In this document: positions 46,519 to 56,219 of the stretch, one piece after another
Numbering within the stretch: position 1 is the stretch's first letter
Layout: the number at the start of each line of letters is the position of its first letter
Source of the DNA: Phymorhynchus buccinoides
Lineage: Eukaryota; Mollusca; Gastropoda; Neogastropoda; Raphitomidae
Reading direction: 5' to 3'
Length of the DNA: 64,000 nt
Assembly: GCA_017654935.2 (NCBI GenBank)
Contig: CM065698.1
Location: 411,426-475,425, forward strand
Translations under genes and position numbers: made by a program
Notes under the pieces: model-generated
The model's database searches: none
What the model saw: the letters and a program-made list of their open reading frames with translations, nothing else
What the model was told of the DNA's origin: nothing

Positions 46519-46812
46519 GTGTCCACAGCTGTGTGTAAATAAGGAAGGCTGGTGATGTGTGTGTCCACAGCTGTGTGTAAATAACGAAGGCTGGTAATGC
46601 GTGTCCACAGCTGTGTGTAAATAACGAAGGCTGGTAATGTGTGTCCACAGCTGTGTGTAAATAACGAAGGCTGGTAACGTGTGTCCACATCTGTGCGTAA
46701 ATAACGAAGGCTGGTAACGTGTGTGTCCACAGCTGTGCGTAAATAACGAAGGCTGGTAACGTGTGTCCACAGCTGTGTGTAAATAACGAAGGCTGGTAAC
46801 GTGTGTGTCCAC
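46519..46812 (+). repeat. Minisatellite leading to the UPF0488 terminal exon, right part
   Basis: Seven units of about 40 bp, GTGTGTCCACAGCTGTGTG, TAAATAACGAAGGCTGGTAA. The last unit's GTGTCCACAG is the acceptor of the exon that begins at 46815. Confidence 0.93.
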
Positions 46813-46814
46813 AG

Positions 46815-47251
46815 CCATGAAGAAGTCAAAGCTGGTAGCCGTCACAGAGCCGCCCAGTCAGTCCAAGTTCTTCAAACGAAGCGCAGGGGCCGCAGCCTCT
46901 CACCACAATGCTGAAAACATGACCGACTCCGCAACTGACTGTTTGAACCAGCTGTCTGTCAGCCGCAACCAGCCAACGGACCAACCGCACGACCACTGTC
47001 CCACTGAGAGCGAGGCTGCAAACAGTGAATCCGCTAAGAGTGAAGCCGGGAAGAATGAAGCCACAAAATCTGAAGGCGCAGAGGAGTTTCGTTTCAATTT
47101 TTCCAGCAGTGAAGAGGCCCATCATTGGGACAGTGATAGAGCAGCCATGACTTTGTCCAGGAAAACAGCGAGTCAGAACTACTTTGAGTTCCAGCCATCC
47201 AGTGAACAGTTCCGCTTCAACTTCGCTGTGCAGGAGGATGTGTCCAAATAG
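46815..47251 (+). CDS. UPF0488 (C8orf33-like) terminal exon
   Basis: 437-bp exon after GTCCACAG, reading in phase with the exon at 41263 and ending TAG at 47249-47251. It encodes 144 residues after the split Ala. It begins MKKSKLVAVTEPPSQSKFF, continues with a Ser/Glu/Lys-rich low-complexity stretch (SESAKSEAGKNEATKSEG), and carries the family's C-terminal signature twice: EEFRFNF near 47081 and EQFRFNF near 47203. Human C8orf33 ends in a single EEFRFNFF, so the motif seems duplicated here. The tail after the second copy is AVQEDVSK. No transmembrane or enzymatic motif. Both exon borders, acceptor and stop, belong to tandem arrays. Confidence 0.75.
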
Positions 47252-48195
47252 CTGTGCATGCGTGTTGTCCAGGAAAGTGTGCACATTTTTTCACCCACTA
47301 GGACATAATAATAATAATAGCTGTGCATGTGTCAGACCTGTTTACCATCCCAATTTTGCCGTAATTTTTACGGGGGTAAAGTCAAATTACGGCTACGAAA
47401 AAAATATCTGGGAAAAAAATTTCCTAAATATAAAAAAACAACACTACAGTTGCGTCGGTAAGCGAAGCTTTTGAAACGATGCGGTGAAAAGTCATTTTGC
47501 GCCATTTCCTTTTCTGTTTCAAAATGGCGTCCAAGCGAGTGCATTCCAAAGCTTCTGTATCTTCTGGTTGAAAATCAAAAGAAAAGACATCAAAAGTGGC
47601 ACAGAAATTCCGTGAAAGTTACCTCAAAATTCCAGGAATACGTTGTTCAGCACTAGGTGATGAGCATGTGTTCTGTGTCTACTGCTCGACGGACATTAGT
47701 ATTGCACACTCAGGTCAGTACGATATCGACGTTCATTGGTCACGCGTTGGATTACAGTTTTCCCCTCAAAATTACGTTTTTTTGTTTCAGAAATTACAAC
47801 TTTGCAAAATAGGGGTAAACAGGTCTGATGTGTGTATCACGTGCAGTGTGCACCTAGTACCTTTTTTCACCCACTAGGACATAATAATAATAATAATAAT
47901 AATAATAGCAGTGCATGTGTGTATCACGCGCAGTGTGCACCTTTCTTCACCCACTAGGACATATTAATAATAATAATAATAATAGCAGTGCATGTGTATC
48001 ACACGCAGTGTGCACCTTTTCTCATCAACTAGGACATAATAATAATAATAATAATAGCTGTGCATGTGTGTATCACGCGCAGTGTGCACCTTTTCTCACC
48101 AACTAGGACATAATAATAATAATAATAATAGCTGTGCATGTGTGTATCACGCGCAGTGTGCACCTTTTCTCATCAACTAGGACATAATAATAAAC
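47252..48195 (+). repeat. Minisatellite beginning at the UPF0488 stop codon
   Basis: About 75-bp units: ATAGCTGTGCATGTGTGTAT, CACGCGCAGTGTGCACCTTT, CACCAACTAGGACATAATAA and (TAA)n. The first unit starts within the stop codon (AAATAGCTGTGCATG). About seven units, with a hAT fragment inserted at 47333. Likely 3' untranslated region or adjacent sequence. Confidence 0.9.
47333..47827 (+). mobile_element. Short hAT element with BED-type zinc-finger coding remnant
   Basis: Ends CAGACCTGTTTACC and, inverted, CAGACCTGTTTACCCC; flanks ATGTGT on both sides (47327-47332 and 47828-47833), with the host repeat continuing in register. An internal frame (47596 on) reads AQKFRESYLKIPGIRCSAL, VFCVYCSTDISIAHSGQ, like the N-terminal BED zinc finger of hAT transposases (two Cys present, His partners not complete). 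The catalytic domain is absent, so it is non-autonomous. Confidence 0.78.
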
Positions 48196-48360
48196 ATCCT
48201 TTTGTTTTTGTTTGTTCATTTTGTTTACAGTTTAGTAAATGTACCCATTTTTTCAGTTCAACATCCTTTTGTTTTTGTTTGTTCATTTTGTTTAGTTTAG
48301 TAAATACACCCATTTTTTAACAGTTCAGAATATGTACACCCTTTTCACTTGTTAGTAAAA
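48196..48360. repeat. 62-bp duplication
   Basis: Two copies, plus a partial one, of AACATCCTTTTGTTTTTGTT, TGTTCATTTTGTTTA, TTTAGTAAATGTACCC, between the two convergent genes. Confidence 0.85.
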
Positions 48361-48376
48361 TTCCTGTCCCCAGCCG

Positions 48377-48604
48377 CTAGTCGAACATGGAGAAAGGGAG
48401 GCCATCCACTTTGCGTCCGCTGCGAGGGTTCTCTCCCCTGGGCTGCCAGGCGGGAACGTCGCCGCCGTAGAAACCGGCGTAGTAGTAATGGCGACGAATG
48501 CCGTGGTTCAGCTCCCCAAGGTAGGTCACTCCGTCCACAATGTACGGCTGAACGTCCGTGTTAGGAAGGTCCAGGCGATCTGACTTGATCAAGTTGTCAA
48601 AGGC
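48377..48604 (-). CDS. Last exon of an unidentified minus-strand gene
   Basis: On the minus strand an acceptor GCTATACTGCAG precedes a 228-bp exon (phase 0) of 75 codons plus a stop. It starts AFDNLIKSDRLDLPNTDVQP, continues YIVDGVTYLGELNHGIRRHY, YYAGFYGGDVPAW and ends KVDGLPFSMFD. Composition (GC-rich, aromatic and Gly-rich motifs) is unlike the surrounding repeats, and broken paralogous copies of its 5' edge exist at 48660 and 52158-53120, both supporting a real exon. I do not recognise the protein. It converges on the UPF0488 gene, 1.1 kb from its stop. Upstream exons would lie to the right and are not identified. Confidence 0.65.
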   Translation of the reverse strand, partial: AFDNLIKSDRLDLPNTDVQPYIVDGVTYLGELNHGIRRHYYYAGFYGGDVPAWQPRGENPRSGRKVDGLPFSMFD

Positions 48605-48654
48605 CTGCAGTATAGCAACAATGACAACACCAATAACAACATCAATCATAACAC

Positions 48655-48830
48655 AACAACAATGTACAGCTGAACGTCCATGTTAGGAAGGACTTGATCA
48701 AGTTATCAAAGGCTTGCAGTATAGCAACAATGACAACAACAATGACAACATCAATGATAACATAACAACAATGACAACAACAATGACAACATCAATGATA
48801 ACATAACAACAATGCAATGGTGTAAAGAAA
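48655..48830 (-). repeat. Partial copy of the exon's 5' edge plus AAC-rich repeats
   Basis: 48660-48725 repeats, in shortened form, the acceptor and first codons of the exon (AATGTACAGCTGAACGTCC, GACTTGATCAAGTTATCAAA, GGCTTGCAGTATAGCAACAA). Then come copies of AATGACAACAACAATGACAA and CATCAATGATAACATAACAA. Confidence 0.85.
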
Positions 48831-48938
48831 ACTATCTGGACCTCAAAACAAAAGAAATGTTAATAGACTTTAGGAAAGATCCACCTCCTGTGCCAAAGGT
48901 AGTGATCGATGGTGAAACAGTGGAAAGAGTATCAGAAG
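48808..48938 (+). pseudogene. LINE fragment (second LINE type), N-terminal piece
   Basis: Reads, around a frameshift, WCKENYLDLKTKEMLIDFRK, DPPPVPKVVIDGETVERVSE, the post-FADD segment of L2-like LINEs. Its continuation appears to be at 50880. Confidence 0.75.
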
Positions 48939-49012
48939 AATAATAATAATAAAGAAAACATATAGCGCACATTCCAGGCTAGCTGCTCATGGCGCTTTAC
49001 AAAAAATACATT
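48939..49012 (-). mobile_element. L2-type 3' tail fragment
   Basis: The plus strand reads (AAT)n, AAAGAAAACATATAGCGCACA and CATGGCGCTTTAC. On the minus strand this is the AAAGCGCCATG ... GCGCTATATG-(TTA)n end of L2-like elements, as at 25660-25725. Confidence 0.65.
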
Positions 49013-49235
49013 TAACCAAATCACATCAATACCCATGCTCGCACGCACACAAGCACACACACTGACGAACATAGCATATCATTTACATGCGCATGCACAC
49101 ATACATACAGTACATGCATACATACGTACGTACATACGTTTGTACACACATACATACACAGACACAAACACACAAAACACACACACATGCATAAGCACAT
49201 GCCAGCGTGCGCATGCACACACACACTTTCTGTCT
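49013..49235. repeat. CA/CATA-rich simple sequence
   Basis: Imperfect (CA)n, CATACATACG and ACACAC stretches. Confidence 0.9.
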
Positions 49236-50229
49236 CCCACCGTATTTTCTGGGCTATAAGCCACTACTTTTTTTTCTTCAACTTTGACCCCTGCGGCTAA
49301 AAAACGATTGCGGCTAATTTGTGAATATTTCCCCTTCCGTATTTTAGGCTGGTCGTCAACTCCAGTCTGTGCGTGTTGACATCGTCAATCTCGGTAAAAA
49401 TGAACCGTTCTCATGCCGAAACTGAAGAATTTAATCAGCTATATCATGACCTGACCACTAAATTTCACCACTTTTATGCACATGTGTCATCACTGAGCAG
49501 TTTATGATCAAAGTTTGAACTGAAACAGTCGCGATCGTGTCGATCTTTACGAACTCTGTGCACACGTAAATGCGAAGTCAACTTCCAAGTTGAAACTAGG
49601 TGATCGGTCTCACTCCATAAGTTGGAACTCTGTGAATGGTCTCACTTTACAAAAAAAAGAAGTTGAAAAGCAGCTCCTTTCCGTTATCAAACTGATAAAT
49701 CGGCGTTAGTGTGTGCACTGAAACACTCACTGAATGCAAACAACTCACAAAATCCGATAAATGAAAGCAGCTAGTGCATTAGCGTTTGCCGTGATTTCGT
49801 ATCTGCGGTGTGCGCTGCGCCATTTTGTCAGCCGAGTTGTACGCAGTTTCGTGTGCAAACTGTGACTGAAAATGAACTGCCAGTGCGTTACTTTGTCATG
49901 TTTTGTGTTATGTTGTGTCGTTGTGCAGAATCCAGTATTTAGCAGGTCTGTTATGGCGAAGATTAGGTCTGTACTGTTATGTGTAGTTTGTGTGTGAGTG
50001 CAACACGGGCCGTCAAAGTTGCCGTGGCTTTCGATCGTTCGTCTGCTCGTCTTCTCAGGTTCGTTTTTCTTTTTCAGTCTCTTGCGGCTTAGACACTGAA
50101 TCGCGACTTAATCGTTGTTTTCAGGGGGTCCAAACTGACTTTTGACAAGAACACACACAACATACCTAAGAAATGTCAATCAAGATTGTTTTGTTTATTT
50201 TGCATAGACTGAGAAACATTGGTATTAAT
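49236..50229. other. Unassigned DNA, possible transposon end
   Basis: 49241-49330 (CCGTATTTTCTGGGCTATAA, GCCACTAC, GCGGCTAATTTGTG) resembles a widespread DNA-transposon terminus I know only from memory. No matching inverted end found. No gene. Confidence 0.4.
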
Positions 50230-50877
50230 GGGCACCCTGACGGATGAGTTTCGGCAAGAAACACGTCCAGATCAGCAGGAAATCACCCTTTACAGAGATC
50301 GCAACACTCACTTTGCTCTGGTTTCCCAGAAATCAAGAAACACGTCCAGATAAGCAGGAAAACACCCTTTACAGAGATCGCAACACTCACTTTGCTCTGG
50401 TTTCCCAGAAATCAAGCCGTCAAAAAGGCGATTCCTCCTTGGCGGAGGTGCTGGAAGTTAAATTCTTTCACCCAAAGAGAAGGCATTTCAATGCCATTTG
50501 CTGTTTCTTTTTGAATGGCTGCCTGTGTTTAGACCAAATCGTTTGCACGAACTTTTCGCAATGCAAGCCTTTTTATTTTTTTTAAAATTTTGTATACAGT
50601 TTATTTAAAGGAGTTTCGCTCACAACAAAGGAAATAGCTCCTTTTTTTTTTCTTTTTACTGCACTACAAAAAAAGAAAACGCTTCAACCACAATGAGTGA
50701 CCTCCACCCACCCCATCCAAAATGGCTACTATCTCTGCCAAGGAGGAATCGCCGTTTTGACGGTTTAATTTCTAAGAAATCAGAGCAAAGTGAGTGTTCT
50801 GATCCTTGAAAAGGCTGTCTTTCTGGTGATCTCGACGTGTTTCTTGCAAAAAAAACTCATCCGTCCGAGTCCACCTT
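50230..50877. mobile_element. MITE with long inverted arms, one arm tandemly doubled
   Basis: Left arm GACGGATGAGTTTCGGCAAG, AAACACGTCCAGATCA, ACACTCACTTTGCTCTG, CGATTCCTCCTTGGC; the right arm has these in reverse complement (50745-50870). About 70 bp of the left arm (AAGAAACACGTCCAGAT ... CCCAGAAATC) occurs twice. The centre has an A/T-rich stretch and no coding sequence. Confidence 0.88.
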
Positions 50878-50879
50878 TA

Positions 50880-52157
50880 ACTCAAACATTTTGCATACGT
50901 ACTATAGTAGCTGCATTGAGTCTGTGCTTACTGTTTCCTTTATGTGTTGGTTTGGAAGTCTGTGTTTGAAGAACAAGCGTGTGTTGGATGATGTGGTGAA
51001 TGTGTGTAGTAAAGTTGTTAGAAAGAGAGAGATAGGTTTGAATGAGATGTACGAAAGACGAACCAAGCATAAAGCCAGGAAGATTGTAAATGACACCTCC
51101 CATGTTTTGAACAAACATTACGAACTATTACCTTCTGGACGCCACTACAAAACCTTTAAAGTCGACTCCAGGGCACAGAAATCCTTCATCCCCAGATCCA
51201 CCCACCTCCTAAACTCATGATCCTTTTAGGCTGAAATGTGTGTTCATCGTGTTAAAAAAAAACCATGCGTGTTTATTCTTAGACGTGTATGTATCCACAT
51301 ATAATGTGTATCTTTAAGCGTGTAACCTTTAAATATGTGTGTTCATCTTTATGCATGCTTAGTCCTTAGACTTGTAATGTATTCCACATGTGTGTATCTT
51401 TATAGGCGTGTAACCTTAAAATGTGTGTTCATCGTGTTAAAAGAAACTATGCATGCTTATCCTTAGACTTGTATGTATCCACATGTAAAGTGTATCTTTA
51501 AGCGCGTGTAACCTTAAAATGTGTGTTCATTGTGTTAAAAGAAACTATGCTTGCTTATCCTTAGACTTGTAAGTATCCACCTGTAATGTGTATCTTTAGG
51601 CGTGTAACCTAAATGTGTGTTCATCGTGTTAAAAGAAACTGCGCATGCTTATACTTAGACTTGTATGTATCCACATGTAATATGTATCTTTAGGCGTGTA
51701 ACCTTAAAATGTGTGTTCATTGTGTTAAAAGAAACTATGCTTGCTTATCCTTAGACTTGTATGTATCCACATGTAATGTGTATCTTTAGGCGTGTAACCT
51801 TAAAATGTGTGTTCATCGTGTTAAAAGAAACTATGCATGCTTATCCTTAGACTTGTATGTATCCACATGTAATGTGTATATTTAGGCGTGTAACCTTAAA
51901 ATGTGTGTTCATCGTGTTAAAAAGAAACTATGCATGCTTATCCTTAGTGTATGTATCCACATATAATGTGTAATTTTAAGTGTGTACATTATACTCATGC
52001 ATGTTGAATGTCTGTCTGTATACATTTTATGCATCTTTGTTATATGTGACTTTTGTGCTTATATTCATGCATGTTGAATGTCAATGTCTCTGTTATTCTG
52101 GCACATGAACGGATTTTTTCCTTGGGAGAAAATAAAGTGATTTTGATTGATTAATTG
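50880..52157 (+). pseudogene. LINE C-terminal end and 3' untranslated region (L2-like, second LINE type)
   Basis: Open for about 110 residues to TGA near 51220: ILHTYYSSCIESVLTVSFMC, WFGSLCLKNKRVLDD, VCSKVVRKREIGLNEMYERR, LLPSGRHYKTFKVDSRAQKS and FIPRSTHLLNS. Resembles the C-terminus of L2-like LINEs best known from fish. The 3' untranslated region is a tandem array and ends AATAAAGTGATTTTGATTG. It ends inside a decayed copy of the 48377-48604 exon. Confidence 0.82.
51225..51995 (+). repeat. LINE 3'-UTR tandem array, about 95-bp unit
   Basis: About eight units: AATGTGTGTTCATCGTGTTA, AAAGAAACTATGCATGCTTA, TCCTTAGACTTGTATGTATC, TTTAGGCGTGTAACC. Confidence 0.9.
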
Positions 52158-52260
52158 AATGCACGGCTGAATATTCATGTTGCAAAGATCCAAACTATCT
52201 GACTTGATCAACCAACCGGTCAAACGTTGACAGTAATAACTGATAGTAATATCAACAACT
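52158..52260 (-). pseudogene. Broken paralogue of the 48377-48604 exon
   Basis: On the minus strand, LTGWLIKSDSLDLCNMNIQP parallels AFDNLIKSDRLDLPNTDVQP with a frame-breaking indel in the first codons. The exon is cut off after QPCI by the LINE end at 52157. Confidence 0.75.
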
Positions 52261-53120
52261 GACTTGATCAACCAACCGGTCAAACGCCTGCAAAACGTTG
52301 ACAGTAATAACGATAATAACTGATAGTAATATCAACAACTGACTTGATCAACCAACCGGTCAAACGCCTGCAAAACGTTGACAGTAATAACGATAATAAC
52401 TGATAGTAATATCAACAACTGACTTGATCAACCAACCAGTCAAACGCCTGCAAAACGTTGACAGTAATAACGATAATAACTGATAGCAATATCAACAACT
52501 GACTTGATCAACCAACCGGTCAAACGCCTGCAAAACGTTGACAGTAATAACGATAATAACTGATAGTAATATCAACAACTGACTTGATCAACCAACCAGT
52601 CAAACGCCTGCAAAACGTTGACAGTAATAACGATAATAACTGATAGTAATATCAACAACTGACTTGATCAACCAACCAGTCAAACGCCTGCAAAACGTTG
52701 ACAGTAATAACGATAATAACTGATAGCAATATCAACAACTGACTTGATCAACCAACCGGTCAAACGCCTGCAAAACGTTGACAGTAATAACGATAATAAC
52801 TGATAGTAATATCAACAACTGACTTGATCAACCAACCGGTCAAACGCCTGCAAAACGTTGACAGTAATAACGATAATAACTGATAGTAATATCAACAACT
52901 GACTTGATCAACCAACCGGTCAAACGCCTGCAAAACGTTGACAGTAATAACGATAATAACTGATAGTAATATCAACAACTGACTTGATCAACCAACCAGT
53001 CAAACGCCTGCAAAACGTTGACAGTAATAACGATAATAACTGATAGTAATATCAACAACTGACTTGATCAACCAACCAGTCAAACGCCTGCAAAATGTTG
53101 ACAGTAATAACGATAACTGA
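52261..53120 (-). repeat. 80-bp satellite built on an exon's splice-acceptor edge
   Basis: About eleven units, GACTTGATCAACCAACCGGT, CAAACGCCTGCAAAACGTTG, ACAGTAATAACGATAATAAC, TGATAGTAATATCAACAACT, starting at 52261, 52341, 52421 and so on. On the minus strand each unit contains CGTTTTGCAG-GCGTTTGACC, which is the acceptor and first codons of the paralogous exon, followed by codons for LIKS. Confidence 0.92.
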
Positions 53121-53380
53121 GTAATATTAACAACAATAACAACAGTAATGATATTGTAGGGCTGAACATCCCTTTTGTGAAGATGTGTTTCATGCAAAAC
53201 ATAATACATATTACTCCATACTTATATTTGTGGTAACAATACATGACACACCAAACGCCTGCAAAATATGTTTCATGCCAAATATAATACATATTATTAC
53301 TCTATATTTATATTTGTGGTAACAATACATGACACACCAAGCGCCTGCAAAATGTTTCATGCCAAATATAATACATACTA
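53121..53380 (-). repeat. Further exon-edge-derived repeats
   Basis: A GGGCTGAACATCCCTTTTGT stretch (again the QP codon region, inverted) precedes about 2.5 units of 110-130 bp, CATGACACACCAARCGCCTG, CAAAATRTTTCATGC, TATATTTGTGGTAACAATAC. Each keeps CGCCTGCAAAA. Confidence 0.8.
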
Positions 53381-54329
53381 GCGCAACGCCCCGTACCGGT
53401 AACGCCTAGTACAGGTAACGCCAAGTACCGGTTTCGCCGGGTCCGTGAAATAATATATTTGTACTTTTGTGGCTGAAAACCCAATTTTTAGACCCCTACC
53501 ACTTTCAAGGCCTACCGATCTCCATGACCTTGACCTTGATCGGTATGCAATCATCAGAACCCACCATAAGCCAAAGTACCTACATGCCAAATTTGAAGTA
53601 CCTAAGACCAACCGTGTGGACGTTATAGCCCCTTAAAGATTTTCTGTTTTCAAGGTCATACGCCAAGGTGAAGGTCATGACGGCGATAATTTATGCGCGG
53701 ATGCCTTCCTCTCCATGGTGACATGCCACCACGCAAAATTGGAAACGATTCGGTCAAGCGGTTCGGGAGATATGCTTGGGACAGAAAACCCCAATTGTTA
53801 GACCCCTACCACTTTCAAGGCCATACCGATCTCCCTGACCTTGACCTTCTTTATTGGTACGCCATCATCAGAACGGCCATAAGGGAAAGTACCTCCATGC
53901 CAAGTTTCAAGACTCAAGGAAACGCGGTGTGGAAGTTATGGCCCATTGACCCTTTCACTGCCGAACCGTCGCATTTTTTGTACCACAATGATTTAACACC
54001 CATGTCACTCTAAAAGGCATCAAATCAGGGTCTGTTATCGAAAGACCCTACTCTGTTGATTTTGGGAGGTAAGGATAGGCCTTGCTTTAAATATCTCACA
54101 GAGGAATCCCAATATTACAGACATATTCTTTTTCTCGACCCAGGTAAGATTAATGGAAACTTTTTGCTGAAAAAATGTATGGCGGCGAAGGTTTACGATT
54201 TTGGTTTCAATCATAGCCAGTAAGAGGTTGAAAGTTTGCGTTAGGTCAAGCGGTTCGGGAGATCATTTACATGAAGAAAAGGAACAAACAAACAAAAAAA
54301 AAAGGGAAAACAACTGAATGAACATATCT
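53381..54329. repeat. Dispersed repeat with internal duplication
   Basis: GACCCCTACCACTTTCAAGG, CCGATCTCC, TGACCTTGACCTT occurs at 53491 and 53801. TCAAGCGGTTCGGGAGAT occurs at 53754 and 54245. Resembles non-autonomous elements rather than a gene. Split by the MITE at 53944. Confidence 0.65.
53944..54233. mobile_element. Decayed relative of the TTAA MITE
   Basis: TGACCCTTTCACTGCCGAAC, CTAAAAGGCATCAAATCAGG, TATGGCGGCGAAGGTTTAC parallels the element at 37053-37380. Terminal TTAA degraded. Confidence 0.65.
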
Positions 54330-54829
54330 NNNNNNNNNNNNNNNNNNNNNNNNNNNNNNNNNNNNNNNNNNNNNNNNNNNNNNNNNNNNNNNNNNNNNNN
54401 NNNNNNNNNNNNNNNNNNNNNNNNNNNNNNNNNNNNNNNNNNNNNNNNNNNNNNNNNNNNNNNNNNNNNNNNNNNNNNNNNNNNNNNNNNNNNNNNNNNN
54501 NNNNNNNNNNNNNNNNNNNNNNNNNNNNNNNNNNNNNNNNNNNNNNNNNNNNNNNNNNNNNNNNNNNNNNNNNNNNNNNNNNNNNNNNNNNNNNNNNNNN
54601 NNNNNNNNNNNNNNNNNNNNNNNNNNNNNNNNNNNNNNNNNNNNNNNNNNNNNNNNNNNNNNNNNNNNNNNNNNNNNNNNNNNNNNNNNNNNNNNNNNNN
54701 NNNNNNNNNNNNNNNNNNNNNNNNNNNNNNNNNNNNNNNNNNNNNNNNNNNNNNNNNNNNNNNNNNNNNNNNNNNNNNNNNNNNNNNNNNNNNNNNNNNN
54801 NNNNNNNNNNNNNNNNNNNNNNNNNNNNN
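54330..54829. other. Assembly gap, 500 N
   Basis: Exactly 500 undetermined bases, a round number typical of a scaffolding placeholder. True distance and order across it are not established. Confidence 0.98.
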
Positions 54830-54904
54830 AAACCGCACGCACTCGCAGCAGCACAACTTACCAACGAAGAAAAGCCTCAGTCACCTGTATAGGCACAGAC
54901 TAGG

Positions 54905-55950
54905 GTTTAGGACAGTCCAACCCTGTACTAGACAGACTAGGGTTAGACAGTCACCCTGTACTAGGGTTAGACAGTCACCCTGTACTAGACAGACTAGGGT
55001 TAGACAGTCACCCTGTACTAGACAGACTAGGGTTAAACAGTCACCCTGTACTAGACAGACTAGGGTTAGACAGTCACCCTGTACTAGACAGACTAGGGTT
55101 AGACAGTCACCCTGTACTAGACAGACTAGGGTTAGACAGTCACCCTGTACTAGGCAGACTAGGGATAAACAGTCACCCTGTACTAGACAGACTAGGGTTA
55201 GACAGTCACCCTGTACTAGACAGACTAGGAGTTTAGACCGGGATCACCCTGTACTTAGGCAGACTAGGGTTAGACAGTCACCCTGTACTAGACAGACTAG
55301 GGTTAGACAGTCACCCTGTACTAGGGTTAGACAGTCACCCTGTACTAGGGTTAGACAGTCACCCTGTACTAGGGTTAGACAGTACTACCCTGTACTAGGG
55401 TTAGACAGTCACCCTGTACTAGTCAGACTAGGGTTAGACAGTCACCCTGTACTAGGCAGACTAGGGTTAGACAGTCACCCTGTACTAGGCAGACTAGGGT
55501 TAGACAGTCACCCTGTACTAGGCAGACTAGGGTTAGACAGTCACCCTGTACTAGGGTTAGACAGTCACCCTGTACTAGGCAGACTAGGGTTAAACAGTCA
55601 CCCTGTACTAGGCAGACTAGGGTTAGATAGTCACCCTGTACTAGGCAGACTAGGGTTAGATAGTCACCCTGTACTAGGCAGACTAGGGTTAGACAGTCAC
55701 CCTGTACTAGGCAGACTAGGGTTAGATAGTCACCCTGTACTAGGCAGACTAGGGGTTAAACAGTCACCCTGTACTAGGCAGACTAGGGTTAAATAGTCAC
55801 CCTGTACTAGGCAGACTAGGGTTAGATAGTCACCCTGTACTAGGCAGACTAGGGTTAGATAGTCACCCTGTACTAGGCAGACTAGGGGTTAGACAGTCAC
55901 CCTGTACTAGGCAGACTAGGGTTAGATAGTCACCCTGTACTAGGCAGACT
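54905..55950. repeat. 33-bp satellite with 24-bp short form
   Basis: Unit GACTAGGGTTAGACAGTCAC, CCTGTACTAGGCA; units lacking GCAGACTAG are 24 bp. About 32 copies. The TAGGGTTAG core resembles animal telomere repeats but the rest does not. Open frames over it are artefacts. Confidence 0.95.
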
Positions 55951-56219
55951 AGGAATTATTCTTACATTGAATTATAATACAACTTAAAAGTCACACAATA
56001 AACTAACCATTTTTACGAGATGGCCTTTGATTTATAGCAAGTTACATTTCAACACTGTATTATACAGACCATCATAATATAATAATCCCATCAACATTTT
56101 AAAATGACTGTTTCTCAAGAATAAAAAAAAGACAACAAAGAGAGAGAGAGAGAGAGAGAGAGAGACGGGGGGGGGTGGGGGGGGCTTATGAGGGGGGAGG
56201 AGAATCATTCTAAATTCTA
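55951..56219. other. AT-rich spacer before copy B
   Basis: A (GA)n run at 56141-56165, G-rich 56167-56201, no gene. Its partner left of copy A would lie outside the window. Confidence 0.6.

Noticed and set aside
54241..55796. Open frames across the N run
   Set aside because: They consist of undetermined bases plus 33-bp satellite and carry no information.
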